A DNA stretch of 64,000 bases, from assembly GCA_034769895.1 (NCBI GenBank), contig CM068367.1:704476885-704540884 (forward strand). Direction: 5' to 3'. The position numbers and the translations under genes were made by a program. The notes under the pieces are model-generated. The model worked only from the letters and a program-made list of their open reading frames with translations. It was not told where the DNA came from and ran no database searches. How positions within the stretch are numbered: position 1 is the first letter of the stretch; each line of letters starts with the position of its first letter. Of this stretch, positions 9,850 to 20,611 are shown in pieces. The DNA is from Magicicada septendecula (lineage: Eukaryota > Arthropoda > Insecta > Hemiptera > Cicadidae).

Positions 9850-12800
9850 TGTAATAATGTCCAGATGCCTGGTAGGTAGATCGTTTGCAATTGCCTTGTA
9901 TAAAATAAAAATATCATTCAGAAAACTTAGTAGATGCCTAAAATAACTTATAAATGACAATTGAATTGTATAAAATTAGATGTAAAATTTTACAACACTG
10001 AAATAACAATTAGTGAAGTTTTCTAGCAAACTAAAGTATGTGTCTTGTATTATGATAAATATTACTAACTATATGATGTTAAATGGAAGTTTGAGGTAAC
10101 AATTGTCTTAGTAATGAGATGTTATATAATAAAATTTGTAGTAAAATCCTGTTAACAAATTTTGGTAAAACAGTTGGCAGTTATTTGTTAAGGTAAGTGT
10201 ATAGATTATACTAAAATGTCCAAAATTTTGTTTGTGGTATAACATTTATGAAGTTTACTAGTATGACATATTAAATATATATCTTCTCACAAAATATTTA
10301 GTTTAAGGTTGTAGTGAAGTGTTTGTTAAGAGTTAAAAAAAATATATAGAAAAGAACATTAGTACCAATCTTAAATTTGAAGAGTATATAACTGAATGAA
10401 GTAGATACATTAGCCTATTGTTAAGAAGTAAGCATTAAATTGTATGTTCATGATTAGGTAGACAATTTGTTTAATTAGTGTTTCCTCAATATTCTTAAAT
10501 AACTATCGGTTCAAAAACATAATATATTTGTATCAATCTAATACCACATTGTTATGTAGTATTTGAGATAGTATACTACATGTGTACATACGAATAGATA
10601 ATTTTCAGAACTACTAATACTAATACGATTATAATAATAATTATTATTAAATGAAATGTTTAATTATTTTCTGTGTATATTTGTGTCATATGCAGGAATA
10701 AACAACAAAAGAGAATGTATGTAAAGAGTCGTATTGAAGCAGAGATAAAATGTAGATTTAAAATTATATGACTAGATGTAACTTTGTAATCATAGAGGAA
10801 TGTTAGCAATAAGAATAGTAAACAGACACGGATACATTTAAAGGGGCAAAAGTGAAAGTTAGTTACCAATGGGGATGGGACCATTACGTAGGGCGTTTAA
10901 GCTTACGGCACCAGTTTTTTTTTGTCAGTGGGTCAATAGTACTGTAAACATTCTACACTATGTTCACGAAAAGATGAGCCTGTGCACGGAATGCAGTGCG
11001 CATCTAATTGACATATTTCAACGACAGGGCACAAATTTGGGATCCCTTTTGATTCAAAGAATTAATCCAAATTGACCCAAATTGGGGACCAATATAACAC
11101 CTAATTAAAAAAAAAAAAAAAATTCTTTGAGTTAAGGTAAATGTTATTTGGACATGGTGGCAAGTGATGTATGAGTTAGTAATAGGAGTGGTGAACAAAA
11201 AAAAAGAAAACAAACAGGTGAAGGAATCCGCTGTTGCCTACGCAAGCCTAATTGACACGCCATAAATCTAGTCAACAAGTGGCCACATGTTAGAAGGGCA
11301 AGGTTATTGTGATGGGTGTATCTAGAAATGACGCTGGTGGATAATAGTTTACAATCCGATGAAAAGCACGAGGGAGTGAATAAACACATCAAGTGAGAAA
11401 TGTTTCGTCCGGACAAAGAATGGAAGGTTACACGACACAACAACAGCAGACAGAAAACAAAGAAGGGTGTTTCTTGAATGAGACGCGTAAACAGAGGATA
11501 CGCCTGAACAATACTCAAATACCAGGAAATAAATCGTACCCGAGGAACGCAGGAACTAAAAGGATAGGTTTTGTTGGGAACCAGACAAAAAAAGGAAATA
11601 CTTACGGAGAGAGTTGGCGAGGCCTTTGTACAAGAAAAGATAATACCATAGGCGCAATTAATTGGACAGGCAGATGTTGGAAGAGAAATCGAAGGGTTGT
11701 CCTTTGTGAAGAATAAGAAATATGACAACTAGATTTATTACTAGAGTATTCGGAAATGCCGTTGACCGAAGGGTAAAGTATCCTGGAGAGGAGTTTGGTG
11801 GGAAGCAGTAGGCCTATCAGAACTTACTTTGGAGAAAGTAGGTGGTCTCTGGAGTAGGTTGTACAGAAAGGAACCAATTAGGAAACGGCATCGCCAAAAA
11901 CCAGAAGTCTAGTGGGGAAAATTCTCATGTTTGATACAGGCAAGTGACAGAGACGCGAAAAGAAGAGTCTATTAAATTTTTGAGAGTATCGGAAGTAAGA
12001 GACGGTGACGGAAGTGTTACGGAGTTCGTAAAACGACTTAGAAAAATATCGCTATGATATGAACTGTATGACATTTGCGAACCTAGCATTCGAGTTTGCG
12101 ATCATATAATAGTAAACGGTAGTGATACGTAATATAATGGCGGTACTCAAAATTCTAAGAATGTTGTATAATAATTAGTCATGAACAAATAACAGTAAGT
12201 TACCGACAAGTGCATTGGGTAAACAACCATAAACCGAGTGTAATATACGTCTTTAACAATATCACGAGTATATTTAATGACACCGTTACAAACTGTCAGT
12301 GAATAACTGAAGTTATAGCAATAATAATTTAGACTCGAAATAAAGCCGATACGAACACAGCATGCCACTCGAGATTCATCTGATGACTTATCTTCAAAAA
12401 CTCCAATGCTGATTAAGGAGCATCGCTTCCCACGCTGGTGACATCTACAAGAGATGGATAATCGTACCTCAAGTAAATTTTATATGTACTAATTAAATGT
12501 TACACCCACTGTCTGTTCACTAAAAGAACGCATGAAAGAAATTAATTTAAAGTAAGAATTTAAAGACTTGATTATCAGTAAGGTCATATTGAACCATTAG
12601 AGAAAATCGTAGAAAATCTAGTATTCATAAAATATCTATATCACTTTTAACAGTCGTTTGATTTAAATGAATCCGTATATATATAAATGTTGTACTAAAC
12701 TTAAGTTGATCAATTATAAAAAAAAAAAACAATGAATTATAGTAATAAGTAAATTCTTAAAGATTGTAGAAGTATTAACTTTGTTAAATGTGCTATTTGT

Positions 12801-13150
12801 TAATTTTATTTATTTAGTAATATTTATAGCAAGAATTAAGTGTACCATGAAATATGATATAATGATGTTTAGTTAATAAATTAACTAATAGAGAGTAATG
12901 AAAAATACATTTTATTGAATTTAACACTGAGATATATCAAAACAGTAATTGTATTATTATATTAGATGCACACGACGTCGGGCAAACTAAGTTAAAGTTA
13001 TTTGATGCTACGACTTTTGTGGCATAACTCAAACCACAAAACATGCGAGACATAAATAATTAAAATAAATACAAATAAATTAAATATGTCAATCAGCTTA
13101 CGCTAATAAAATAAGCAGCATAAAATTATCTTTATTTTTGTATCATTATA
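9850..13150 (+). repeat. Element 1 putative LTR copy B, uninterrupted
   Basis: It begins with TGTAATAATG directly after the G-rich tract and ends with CATTATA or ATTATTATA before the primer-binding modules, for a length of about 3.3 kb. The two ends are near-complementary (TGTAATAAT against ATTATTATA), as expected for LTR tips, but the terminal CA is replaced by TA. The true 3' end could instead lie after 13150, at 13191 in front of the best tRNA-Lys match. Unlike the other complete copies it lacks about 45 bp near 12360 (the phrase GCTGTGAAAAGTGCTATATA). Confidence 0.55.
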
Positions 13151-13256
13151 TTTGGCGCTCCAGAACGTGGGGAGTATTAATTATTATTATATTTGGCGCC
13201 CAACTTGGGGCGTATTAAATTATTATTATACTTGGCGCTCACCGCATGGCTTGATA
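13151..13256 (+). promoter_or_regulatory. Element 1 primer-binding module array, internal region B (3 modules)
   Basis: TGGCGC modules start at 13153, 13194 and 13233. The middle one reads TGGCGCCCAACTTGGGGC, a 17/18 match to the 3' end complement of animal tRNA-Lys(CUU) (TGGCGCCCAACGTGGGGC). Each is preceded by ATTATTATA or CATTATA, resembling the LTR end. A fourth, more diverged module (ATTAGATGCACACGACG...CGGGC, near 12951-12987) lies inside the LTR. Confidence 0.65.
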
Positions 13257-13358
13257 GACAAATAAATGTTATTAGGCTAGGGCAGTGACAGACAGTGTGG
13301 TTATAAATTTGTCTAGGATTAAGTAGCATAAGATAATTGTAAGTCATTAGGTCCCTGA

Positions 13359-14543
13359 ATGATAACGCGGAGGAAAGCGAAAATGGCAACGAGCGACATG
13401 AATTCAGAGGAGTTTGAGGTAAATAATCAGATGGGGTTGGAGCAATCAGAGAGTAGCACAATAGACAATGCAACCAGTGGCGAAGAAATTATTGGAAGCA
13501 GGGCCCTGGGACAAGAGTCAGTGCAGCCAGAAATTAATCTCCACATGTTGATGACACTAATAAGACAACAGGGGGAAGAACAAAGAAAACATATAGAAGA
13601 ATTGGGTAAACAAATCACCAAAAAGTTAGACGAAGAGATAGAATTACTTAGAGGGAATCTACAAGGTCAAAACCACCAAGTAAATGCTGATTTACAAAAA
13701 CAATCAGAAAAATGTAAGAAAACAAAGTACAGTAGATGGAAATACTATGGATCAAATTGCCACCGAGTATCAATCTTCAACAACTAAAGCATTGTCTGCA
13801 CATCATGTCTCAAGATCAAAAGAAAGATCTACAATTATTAATGGTAGATATGAAGGTGATAAAGACACTTGTACTGTGTTTGTTGACAACTTACCAATCA
13901 CAATTACAAAAAATAAAAAATTGAGTACTACAGTTAATATTACCAGTACTGATAGAAAATTTAGAAGTAGGACTGGGGAAGTGCGTAAAAATTTTGGAAC
14001 CAAACCTGAGATTAAGAAGATGAAAAACAGTTCTGATGATTATCAAGGGCGAACTGCATTAGCACGAAAGAGAAAAAAGATGAAATTTGCTGGAACATTC
14101 AAGAATATTGTGAAGATTGGTATGAGAACAAAAGGAAGATTTCAAGCAATGGAGATGAGATTTCTTAGAAGTCTTGAAAACAAAACATTATTATGTGAGT
14201 ACGCGGACAGAAAAACGAAAGTAATTAACGCACCACAAGCAGTCAAAGAACATATTTGTAAGAGGGTTTGGAAGAAACGACAAAAAAACTCAGCGCGTAC
14301 ATAAGTAATGGTAATGTGCCTGAGGAAAGATGTCGAAAAGGATGGCGTGAACCACTTTCAACACACCCTCATAAAGAGAGAGAGGGACAGGTCATAAATT
14401 CTTTAGGTGTCAGTGGTCAACTGCAGGGTGAGTGTGAAACGAAATCCACTAAGTCAATACACTTACTATTCACCAACATAATGTGTGGTAACGGCACTGA
14501 CTTAACAAGACGTACAACTATGTCTCCACAAATAGAAAATTAA
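13359..14543 (+). pseudogene. Element 1 gag-like gene, internal region B, split into three frames
   Basis: Segment 1 (13359-13787, 142 aa) holds the MITRRKAK start and the EEQRKHIEEL coiled coil. Segment 2 lies in the +1 frame and is open across 13684-14304; it is Lys/Arg-rich and contains DNLPITITKNKK and EYADRKTKVINAPQAVK. Segment 3 (14268-14543) continues as KKLSAYISNGNVPEE. The change between segments 2 and 3 falls at a run of seven A (from 14282). Copies with eight A read straight through. The protein probably served as a structural gag; the function of the basic half is unknown to me. It sits directly behind the priming modules, the usual gag position. Confidence 0.6.
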
Positions 14544-15042
14544 AAGTAAATAAATGTAACGGATTAAGGAAAACAATGTTAAGAATGTCCAAAAATTTGA
14601 TAATTAAGTTAGATAATATTGGGTAAAATACCTTAAGTAAGATTGGTTGTGTAAAAATACATTAACCGAAGAAAACAAATAGATATGAATATAGTATGAA
14701 TAAAATAAAATAAATGGTAAATAAAAACATTGCCGTGAAAGTACGGAATATTAATGAATGAAATTAATAGCGAATGAAGTTGTAAGAAGAGTATACGAAG
14801 GAGCAGAAGGAAATTGATCATTAAGGAATGAAGGTCACGAATGGATAAACCAATGAGAGTTATGCATACCCAGAAAATAATTGATACGGATTGAAACGAA
14901 AATCACCTCCAGGGCATGACAACATAATGAACCCGAAAAAATGGGATGTCCTCGACCAAAAAGCACCAGAAGGCTGAAGTAGCTGTGATTAAGGAATGCT
15001 TGGAATGGGATTATTAAGAATATACCCAAAGCACCAATCTCT

Positions 15043-15076
15043 GGTGGGCGGGGGGGGGGGGGGTGGTACGGGTTTA
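15043..15076 (+). promoter_or_regulatory. Element 1 polypurine-type tract before LTR C
   Basis: Same tract with the G run expanded to 14, the longest in the array. Eight bases are missing just upstream (CGATATCC in other copies). Confidence 0.5.
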
Positions 15077-18000
15077 TGTAATAATGTCCAGATGCCTGGT
15101 AGGTAGATCGTTTGCAATTGCCTTGTATAAAATAAAAATATCATTCAGAAAACTTAGTAGATGCCTAAAATAACTTATAAATGACAATTGAATTGTATAA
15201 AATTAGATGTAAAATTTTACAACACTGAAATAACAATTAGTGAAGTTTTCTAGCAAACTAAAGTATGTGTCTTGTATTATGATAAATATTACTAACTATA
15301 TGATGTTAAATGGAAGTTTGAGGTAACAATTGTCTTAGTAATGAGATGTTATATAATAAAATTTGTAGTAAAATCCTGTTAACAAATTTTGGTAAAACAG
15401 TTGGCAGTTATTTGTTAAGGTAAGTGTATAGATTATACTAAAATGTCCAAAATTTTGTTTGTGGTATAACATTTATGAAGTTTACTAGTATGACATATTA
15501 AATATATATCTTCTCACAAAATATTTAGTTTAAGGTTGTAGTGAAGTGTTTGTTAAGAGTTAAAAAAAATATATAGAAAAGAACATTAGTACCAATCTTA
15601 AATTTGAAGAGTATATAACTGAATGAAGTAGATACATTAGCCTATTGTTAAGAAGTAAGCATTAAATTGTATGTTCATGATTAGGTAGACAATTTGTTTA
15701 ATTAGTGTTTCCTCAATATTCTTAAATAACTATCGGTTCAAAAACATAATATATTTGTATCAATCTAATACCACATTGTTATGTAGTATTTGAGATAGTA
15801 TACTACATGTGTACATACGAATAGATAATTTTCAGAACTACTAATATTAATACGATTATAATAATTATTATTATTAAATGAAATGTTTAATTATTTTCTG
15901 TGTATATTTGTGTCATATGCAGGAATAAACAACAAAAGAGAATGTATGTATAGAGTCGTATTGAAGCAGAGATAAAATGTAGATTTAAAATTATATGACT
16001 AGATGTAACTTTGTAATCATAGAGGAATGTTAGCAATAAGAATAGTAAACAGACACGGATTCATTTAAAGGGGTGAAAGTGAAAGTTAGTTACCAATGGG
16101 ATGGGTCCATTACGTAGGGCGTTTAAACTTATGGCACCAGTTTTTTTTTTGTCAGTGGGTCAATAGTACTGTAAACATTCTACACTATGTTCACGAAAAG
16201 ATGAGCCTGTGCACGGAATGCAGTGCGCATCTAATTGACGTATTTCAATGACAGGGCACAAATTTGGGATCCCTTTTGATTCAAAGAATTAATCCAAATC
16301 GACCCAAATTGGGGACCGATATAACACCTAATTTAAAAAAAAAAAAATTCTTTGAGTTTAGGTAAATGTTATTTGGACATGGTGGCAAGTGATGTATGAG
16401 TTAGTAATAGGAGTGGTGAAAAAAAAAAAGAAAACAAACGGGTGAAGGAATCCGCTGTTGCCTACGCAAGCCTAATTGACACGCCATAAATCTAGTGCAA
16501 CAAGTGGCCACATGTTAGAAGGACAAGGTTATTGTGATGGGTGTATCTAGAAATGACGCCGGTGGATAATAGTTTACAATCCGATGATAAGCACGAGGGA
16601 GTGAATAAACACATCAAGTGAGAAATGTTTCGTCCGGACAAAGAATGGAAGGTTACACGACACAACAACAGCAGACAGAAAACAAAGAAGGGTGTTCCTT
16701 GACTGAGACGCGTAAACAGAGGATACGCCTGAACAATACTCAAATACCAGGAAATAAATCGTACCCGAGGAACGCAGGAACTAAAAGGATAGGTTTTGTT
16801 GGGAACCAGACAAAAAAAGGAAATACTTACGGAGAGAGTTGGCGAGGCCTTTGTACAAGAAAAGATAATACCATAGGCGCAATTAATTGGACAGGCAGAT
16901 GTTGGAAGAGAAATCGAAGGGTTGTCTTTTGTGAAGAATAAGAAATACGACAACTAGATTTATTACTAGAGTATTCGGAAATGCCGTTGACCAAAGGGTA
17001 AAGTATCCAGGAGAGGAGTTTGGTGGGAAGCAGTAGGCCTATCAGAACTTACTTTGGAGAAAGTAGGTGGTCTCTGGAGTAGGTTGTACAGAAAGGAACC
17101 AATTAGGAAACGGCATCGCCAAAAACCAGAAGTCTAGTGGGGAAAATTCTCATGTTTGATATAGGCAAGTGACAGAGACGCAAAAAGAAGAGTCTTTATT
17201 AAATTTTCGAGATAATCGGAAGTAAGAGACGGTGACGGAAGTGTTTCGGAGTTCGTAAAACGACTTGGAAAAATATCGCTATGATATGAACTGTATGACA
17301 TTTGCGAACCGAGCATTCGAGTTTGCGACCATATAATAGTAAACGGTAGTGATACGTAATATAATGGCGGTACTCAAAATTCTAAGAATGTTGTATAATA
17401 ATTAGTCATGAACAAATAACTGTAAGTTACTGACAAGTGCATCGGGTAAACAACCATAAACCGAGTGTAATATACGTCTTTAACAATATCACGAGTATAT
17501 TTAATGACACCGTTACAAACTGTCAGTGAATAACTGAAGTTATAGCAATAATAATTTAGACTAGAAATAAAGCCAATACGAACACGCGCTGTGAAAAGTG
17601 CTATATATCTATATGTGAAGTGCAACTGTGAAGTTCAAGCATGCCACTCGAGATTCATCTGATGACTTATCTTCAAAAACTCCAACGCTGATTAAGGAGC
17701 ATCGCTTCCCATGCTGGTGACATATACAAGAGATGGATAATCGTACCTCAAGTAAATTTTATATGTACTAATTAAATGTTACACCCACTGTCTGTTCACT
17801 AAAAGAACGCACGAAAGAAATTAATTTAAAGTAAGAATTTAAAGACTTGATTATCAGTAAGGTCATATTGAACCATTAGAGAAAATCGTAGAAAATCTAG
17901 TATTCATAAAATATCTATATCACATTTAACAGTCGTTTGATTTAAATGAATCCGTATATATATAAATGTTGTACTAAACTTAAGTTGATCAATTATAAAG

Positions 18001-18429
18001 AAAAAAAACAATGAATTATAGTAATAAGTAAATTCTTAAAGATTGTAGAAGTATTAACTTTGTTAAATGTGCTATTTGTTAATTTTATTTATTTAGTAAT
18101 ATTTATAGCAAGAATTAAGTGTACCATGAAATATGATATAATGATGTTTAGTTAATAAATTAACTAATAGAGAGTAATGAAAAATACATTTTATTGAATT
18201 TAACACTGAGATATATCAAAACAGTACTTGTATTATTATATTAGACGCACACGACGTCGGGCAAACTAAGTTATAGTTATTTGATGCTACGACTTGTGTG
18301 GCATAACTCAAACCACAAAACATGCGAGGCATAAATAATTAAAATAAATACAAATAAATTAAATATGTCAATCAGTTTATGCTAATAAAATAAGCAGCAT
18401 AAAATTATCTTTATTTTTGTATCATTATA
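15077..18429 (+). repeat. Element 1 putative LTR copy C
   Basis: A full-length copy of about 3.35 kb that starts TGTAATAATG. It is almost the same as copy E (28411-31764), including private changes around 17210-17330, and this supports the two-unit duplication. No confident promoter or polyadenylation signal could be assigned; AATAAA-like words are too frequent in this AT-rich sequence to be informative. Confidence 0.6.
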
Positions 18430-18500
18430 TTTGGCGCTCCAGAACGTGGGGAGTATTAATTATTATTATATTTGGCGCTCACCGCATGGCTTGATAGACA
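18430..18500 (+). promoter_or_regulatory. Element 1 primer-binding module array, internal region C (2 modules, middle one lost)
   Basis: Only the first (18432) and last (about 18473) modules are present. The middle, best tRNA-Lys match is missing by a clean deletion of one period of about 40 bp, as expected from recombination between adjacent modules. The duplicate internal region E still has all three. Confidence 0.7.
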
Positions 18501-18598
18501 AATAAATGTTATTAGGCTAGGGCAGTGACAGACAGTGTGGTTATAAATTTGTCTAGGATTAAGTAGCATAAGATAATTGTAAGTCATTAGGTCCCTGA

Positions 18599-19783
18599 AT
18601 GATAACGCGGAGGAAAGCGAAAACGGCAACGAGCGACATGAATTCAGAGGAGTTTGAGGTAAATAATCAGATGGGGTTGGAGCAATCAGAGAGTAGCACA
18701 ATAGACAATGCAACCAGTGGCGAAGAAATTATTGGAAGCAGGGCCCTGGGACAAGAGTCAGTGCAGCCAGAAATTAATCTCCACCTGTTGATGACACTAA
18801 TAAGACAACAGGGGGAAGAACAAAGAAAACATATAGAAGAATTGGGTAAACAAATCACCAAAAAGTTAGACGAAGAGATAGAATTACTTAGAGGGAATCT
18901 ACAAGGTCAAAACCACCAAGTAAATGCTGATTTACAAAAACAATCAGAAAAATGTAAGAAAACAAAGTACAGTAGATGGAAATACTATGGATCAAATTGC
19001 CACCGAGTATCAATCTTCAACAACTAAAGCATTGTCTGCACATCATGTCTCAAGATCAAAAGAAAGATCTACAATTATTAATGGTAGATATGAAGGTGAT
19101 AAAGACACTTGTACTGTGTTTGTTGACAACTTACCAAACACAATTACAAAAAATAAAAAATTGAGTACTACAGTTAATATTACCAGTACTGATAGAAAAT
19201 TTAGAAGTAGGACTGGGGAAGTGCGTAAAAATTTTGGAACCAAACCTGAGATTAAGAAGATGAAAAACAGTTCTGATGATTATCAAGGGCGAACTGCATT
19301 AGCACGAAAGAGAAAAAAGATGAAATTTTCTGGACCATTCAAGAATATTGTGAAGATTGGTATGAGAACAAAAGGAAGATTTCAAGCAATGGAGATGAGA
19401 TTTCTTAGAAGTCTTGAAAACAAAACATTATTATGTGAGTACGCGGACAGAAAAACGAAAGTAATTAACGCACCACAAGCAGTCAAAGAACATATTTGTA
19501 AGAGGGTTTGGAAGAAACGACAAAAAAACTCAGCGCGTACATAAGTAATGGTAATGTGCCTGAGGAAAGTTGTCGAAAAGGATGGCGTGAACCACTTTCA
19601 ACACACCCTCATAAAGAGAGAGAGGGACAGGTCATAAATTCTTTAGGTATCAGTGGCCAACTGCAGGGTGAGTGTGAAACGAAATCCACTAAGTCAATAC
19701 CCTTACTATTCACCAACAAAATGTGTGGTAACGGCACTGACTTAACAAGACGTACAACTATGTCTCCACAAATAGAAAATTAA
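18599..19783 (+). pseudogene. Element 1 gag-like gene, internal region C
   Basis: Same three-segment structure as region B: 142 aa from the shared ATG, then a basic +1-frame segment across 18924-19544, then 19508-19783. It has seven A at the slippage tract, so the last part is out of frame. Private differences are few, such as HLLMTL for HMLMTL and KFSGPF for KFAGPF. Confidence 0.6.
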
Positions 19784-20285
19784 AAGTAAATAAATGTAAC
19801 GGATTAAGGAAAACAATGTTAAGAATGTCCAAAAATTTGATAATTAAGTTAGATAATATTGGGTAAAATACCTTAAGTAAGATTGGTTCAAAATACATTA
19901 ACCGAAGAAAACAAATAGATATGAATATAGTATGAATAAAATAAAATAAATGGTAAATAAAAACATTGCCGTGAAAGTACGGAATATTAATGAATGAAAT
20001 TAATAGCGAATGAAGTTGTAAGAAGAGTATACGAAGGAGCAGAAGGAAATTGATCATTAAGGAATGAAGGTCACGAATGGATAAACCAATGAGAGTTATG
20101 CATACCCAGAAAATAATTGATACGGATTGAAACGAAAATCACCTCCAGGGCATGACAACATAATGAACCCGAAAAAATGGGATGTCCTCGACCAAAAAGC
20201 ACCAGAAGGCTGAAGTAGCTGTGATTAAGGAATGCTTGGAATGGGATTATTAAGAATATACCCAAAGCACCGATATCCAATCTCT

Positions 20286-20312
20286 GGTGGGCGGGGGGGT
20301 GGTACGGGTTTA
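20286..20312 (+). promoter_or_regulatory. Element 1 polypurine-type tract before LTR D
   Basis: G-rich tract with a run of seven G, then GGTACGGGTTTA and the LTR start. Confidence 0.5.
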
Positions 20313-20611
20313 TGTAATAATGTCCAGATGCCTGGTAGGTAGATCGTTTGCAATTGCCTTGTATAAAATAAAAATATCATTCAGAAAACTTAGTAGATGC
20401 CTAAAATAACTTATAAATGACAATTGAATTGTATAAAATTAGATGTAAAATTTTACAACACTGAAATAACAATTAGTGAAGTTTTCTAGCAAACTAAAGT
20501 ATGTGTCTTGTATTATGATAAATATTACTAACTATATGATGTTAAATGGAAGTTTGAGGTAACAATTGTCTTAGTAATGAGATGTTATATAATAAAATTT
20601 GTAGTAAAATC

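Noticed and set aside
10869..11075. 68-codon frame MGMGPLRRAFK... in the element 1 LTR (also 42805-43011)
   Set aside because: Broken or shifted in several copies (16096, 24150, 29430 regions) and without any recognisable motif.
13151..13256. Short regularly spaced repeats as a CRISPR array
   Set aside because: The context is eukaryotic retroelement DNA. The repeated part is a tRNA-complement module at an LTR edge, and the intervals are not unique spacers.
16618..16941. 107-codon forward frame in every element 1 LTR (MRNVSSGQRMEG...), a possible LTR-encoded protein
   Set aside because: It is open in all copies, but the differences between copies mostly change the amino acid (S/R, K/N, R/H, P/Q, E/V), with few synonymous ones. 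It overlaps a long antisense frame, and copy A has lost its end. This looks like chance openness in recent duplicates.
16492..16953. 153-codon hydrophobic antisense frame in the element 1 LTR (194 codons in copy B)
   Set aside because: It is a shadow of the segment above, with Cys/Ser/Leu-rich translation typical of a reversed purine-rich strand. No motif, and the starts differ between copies.
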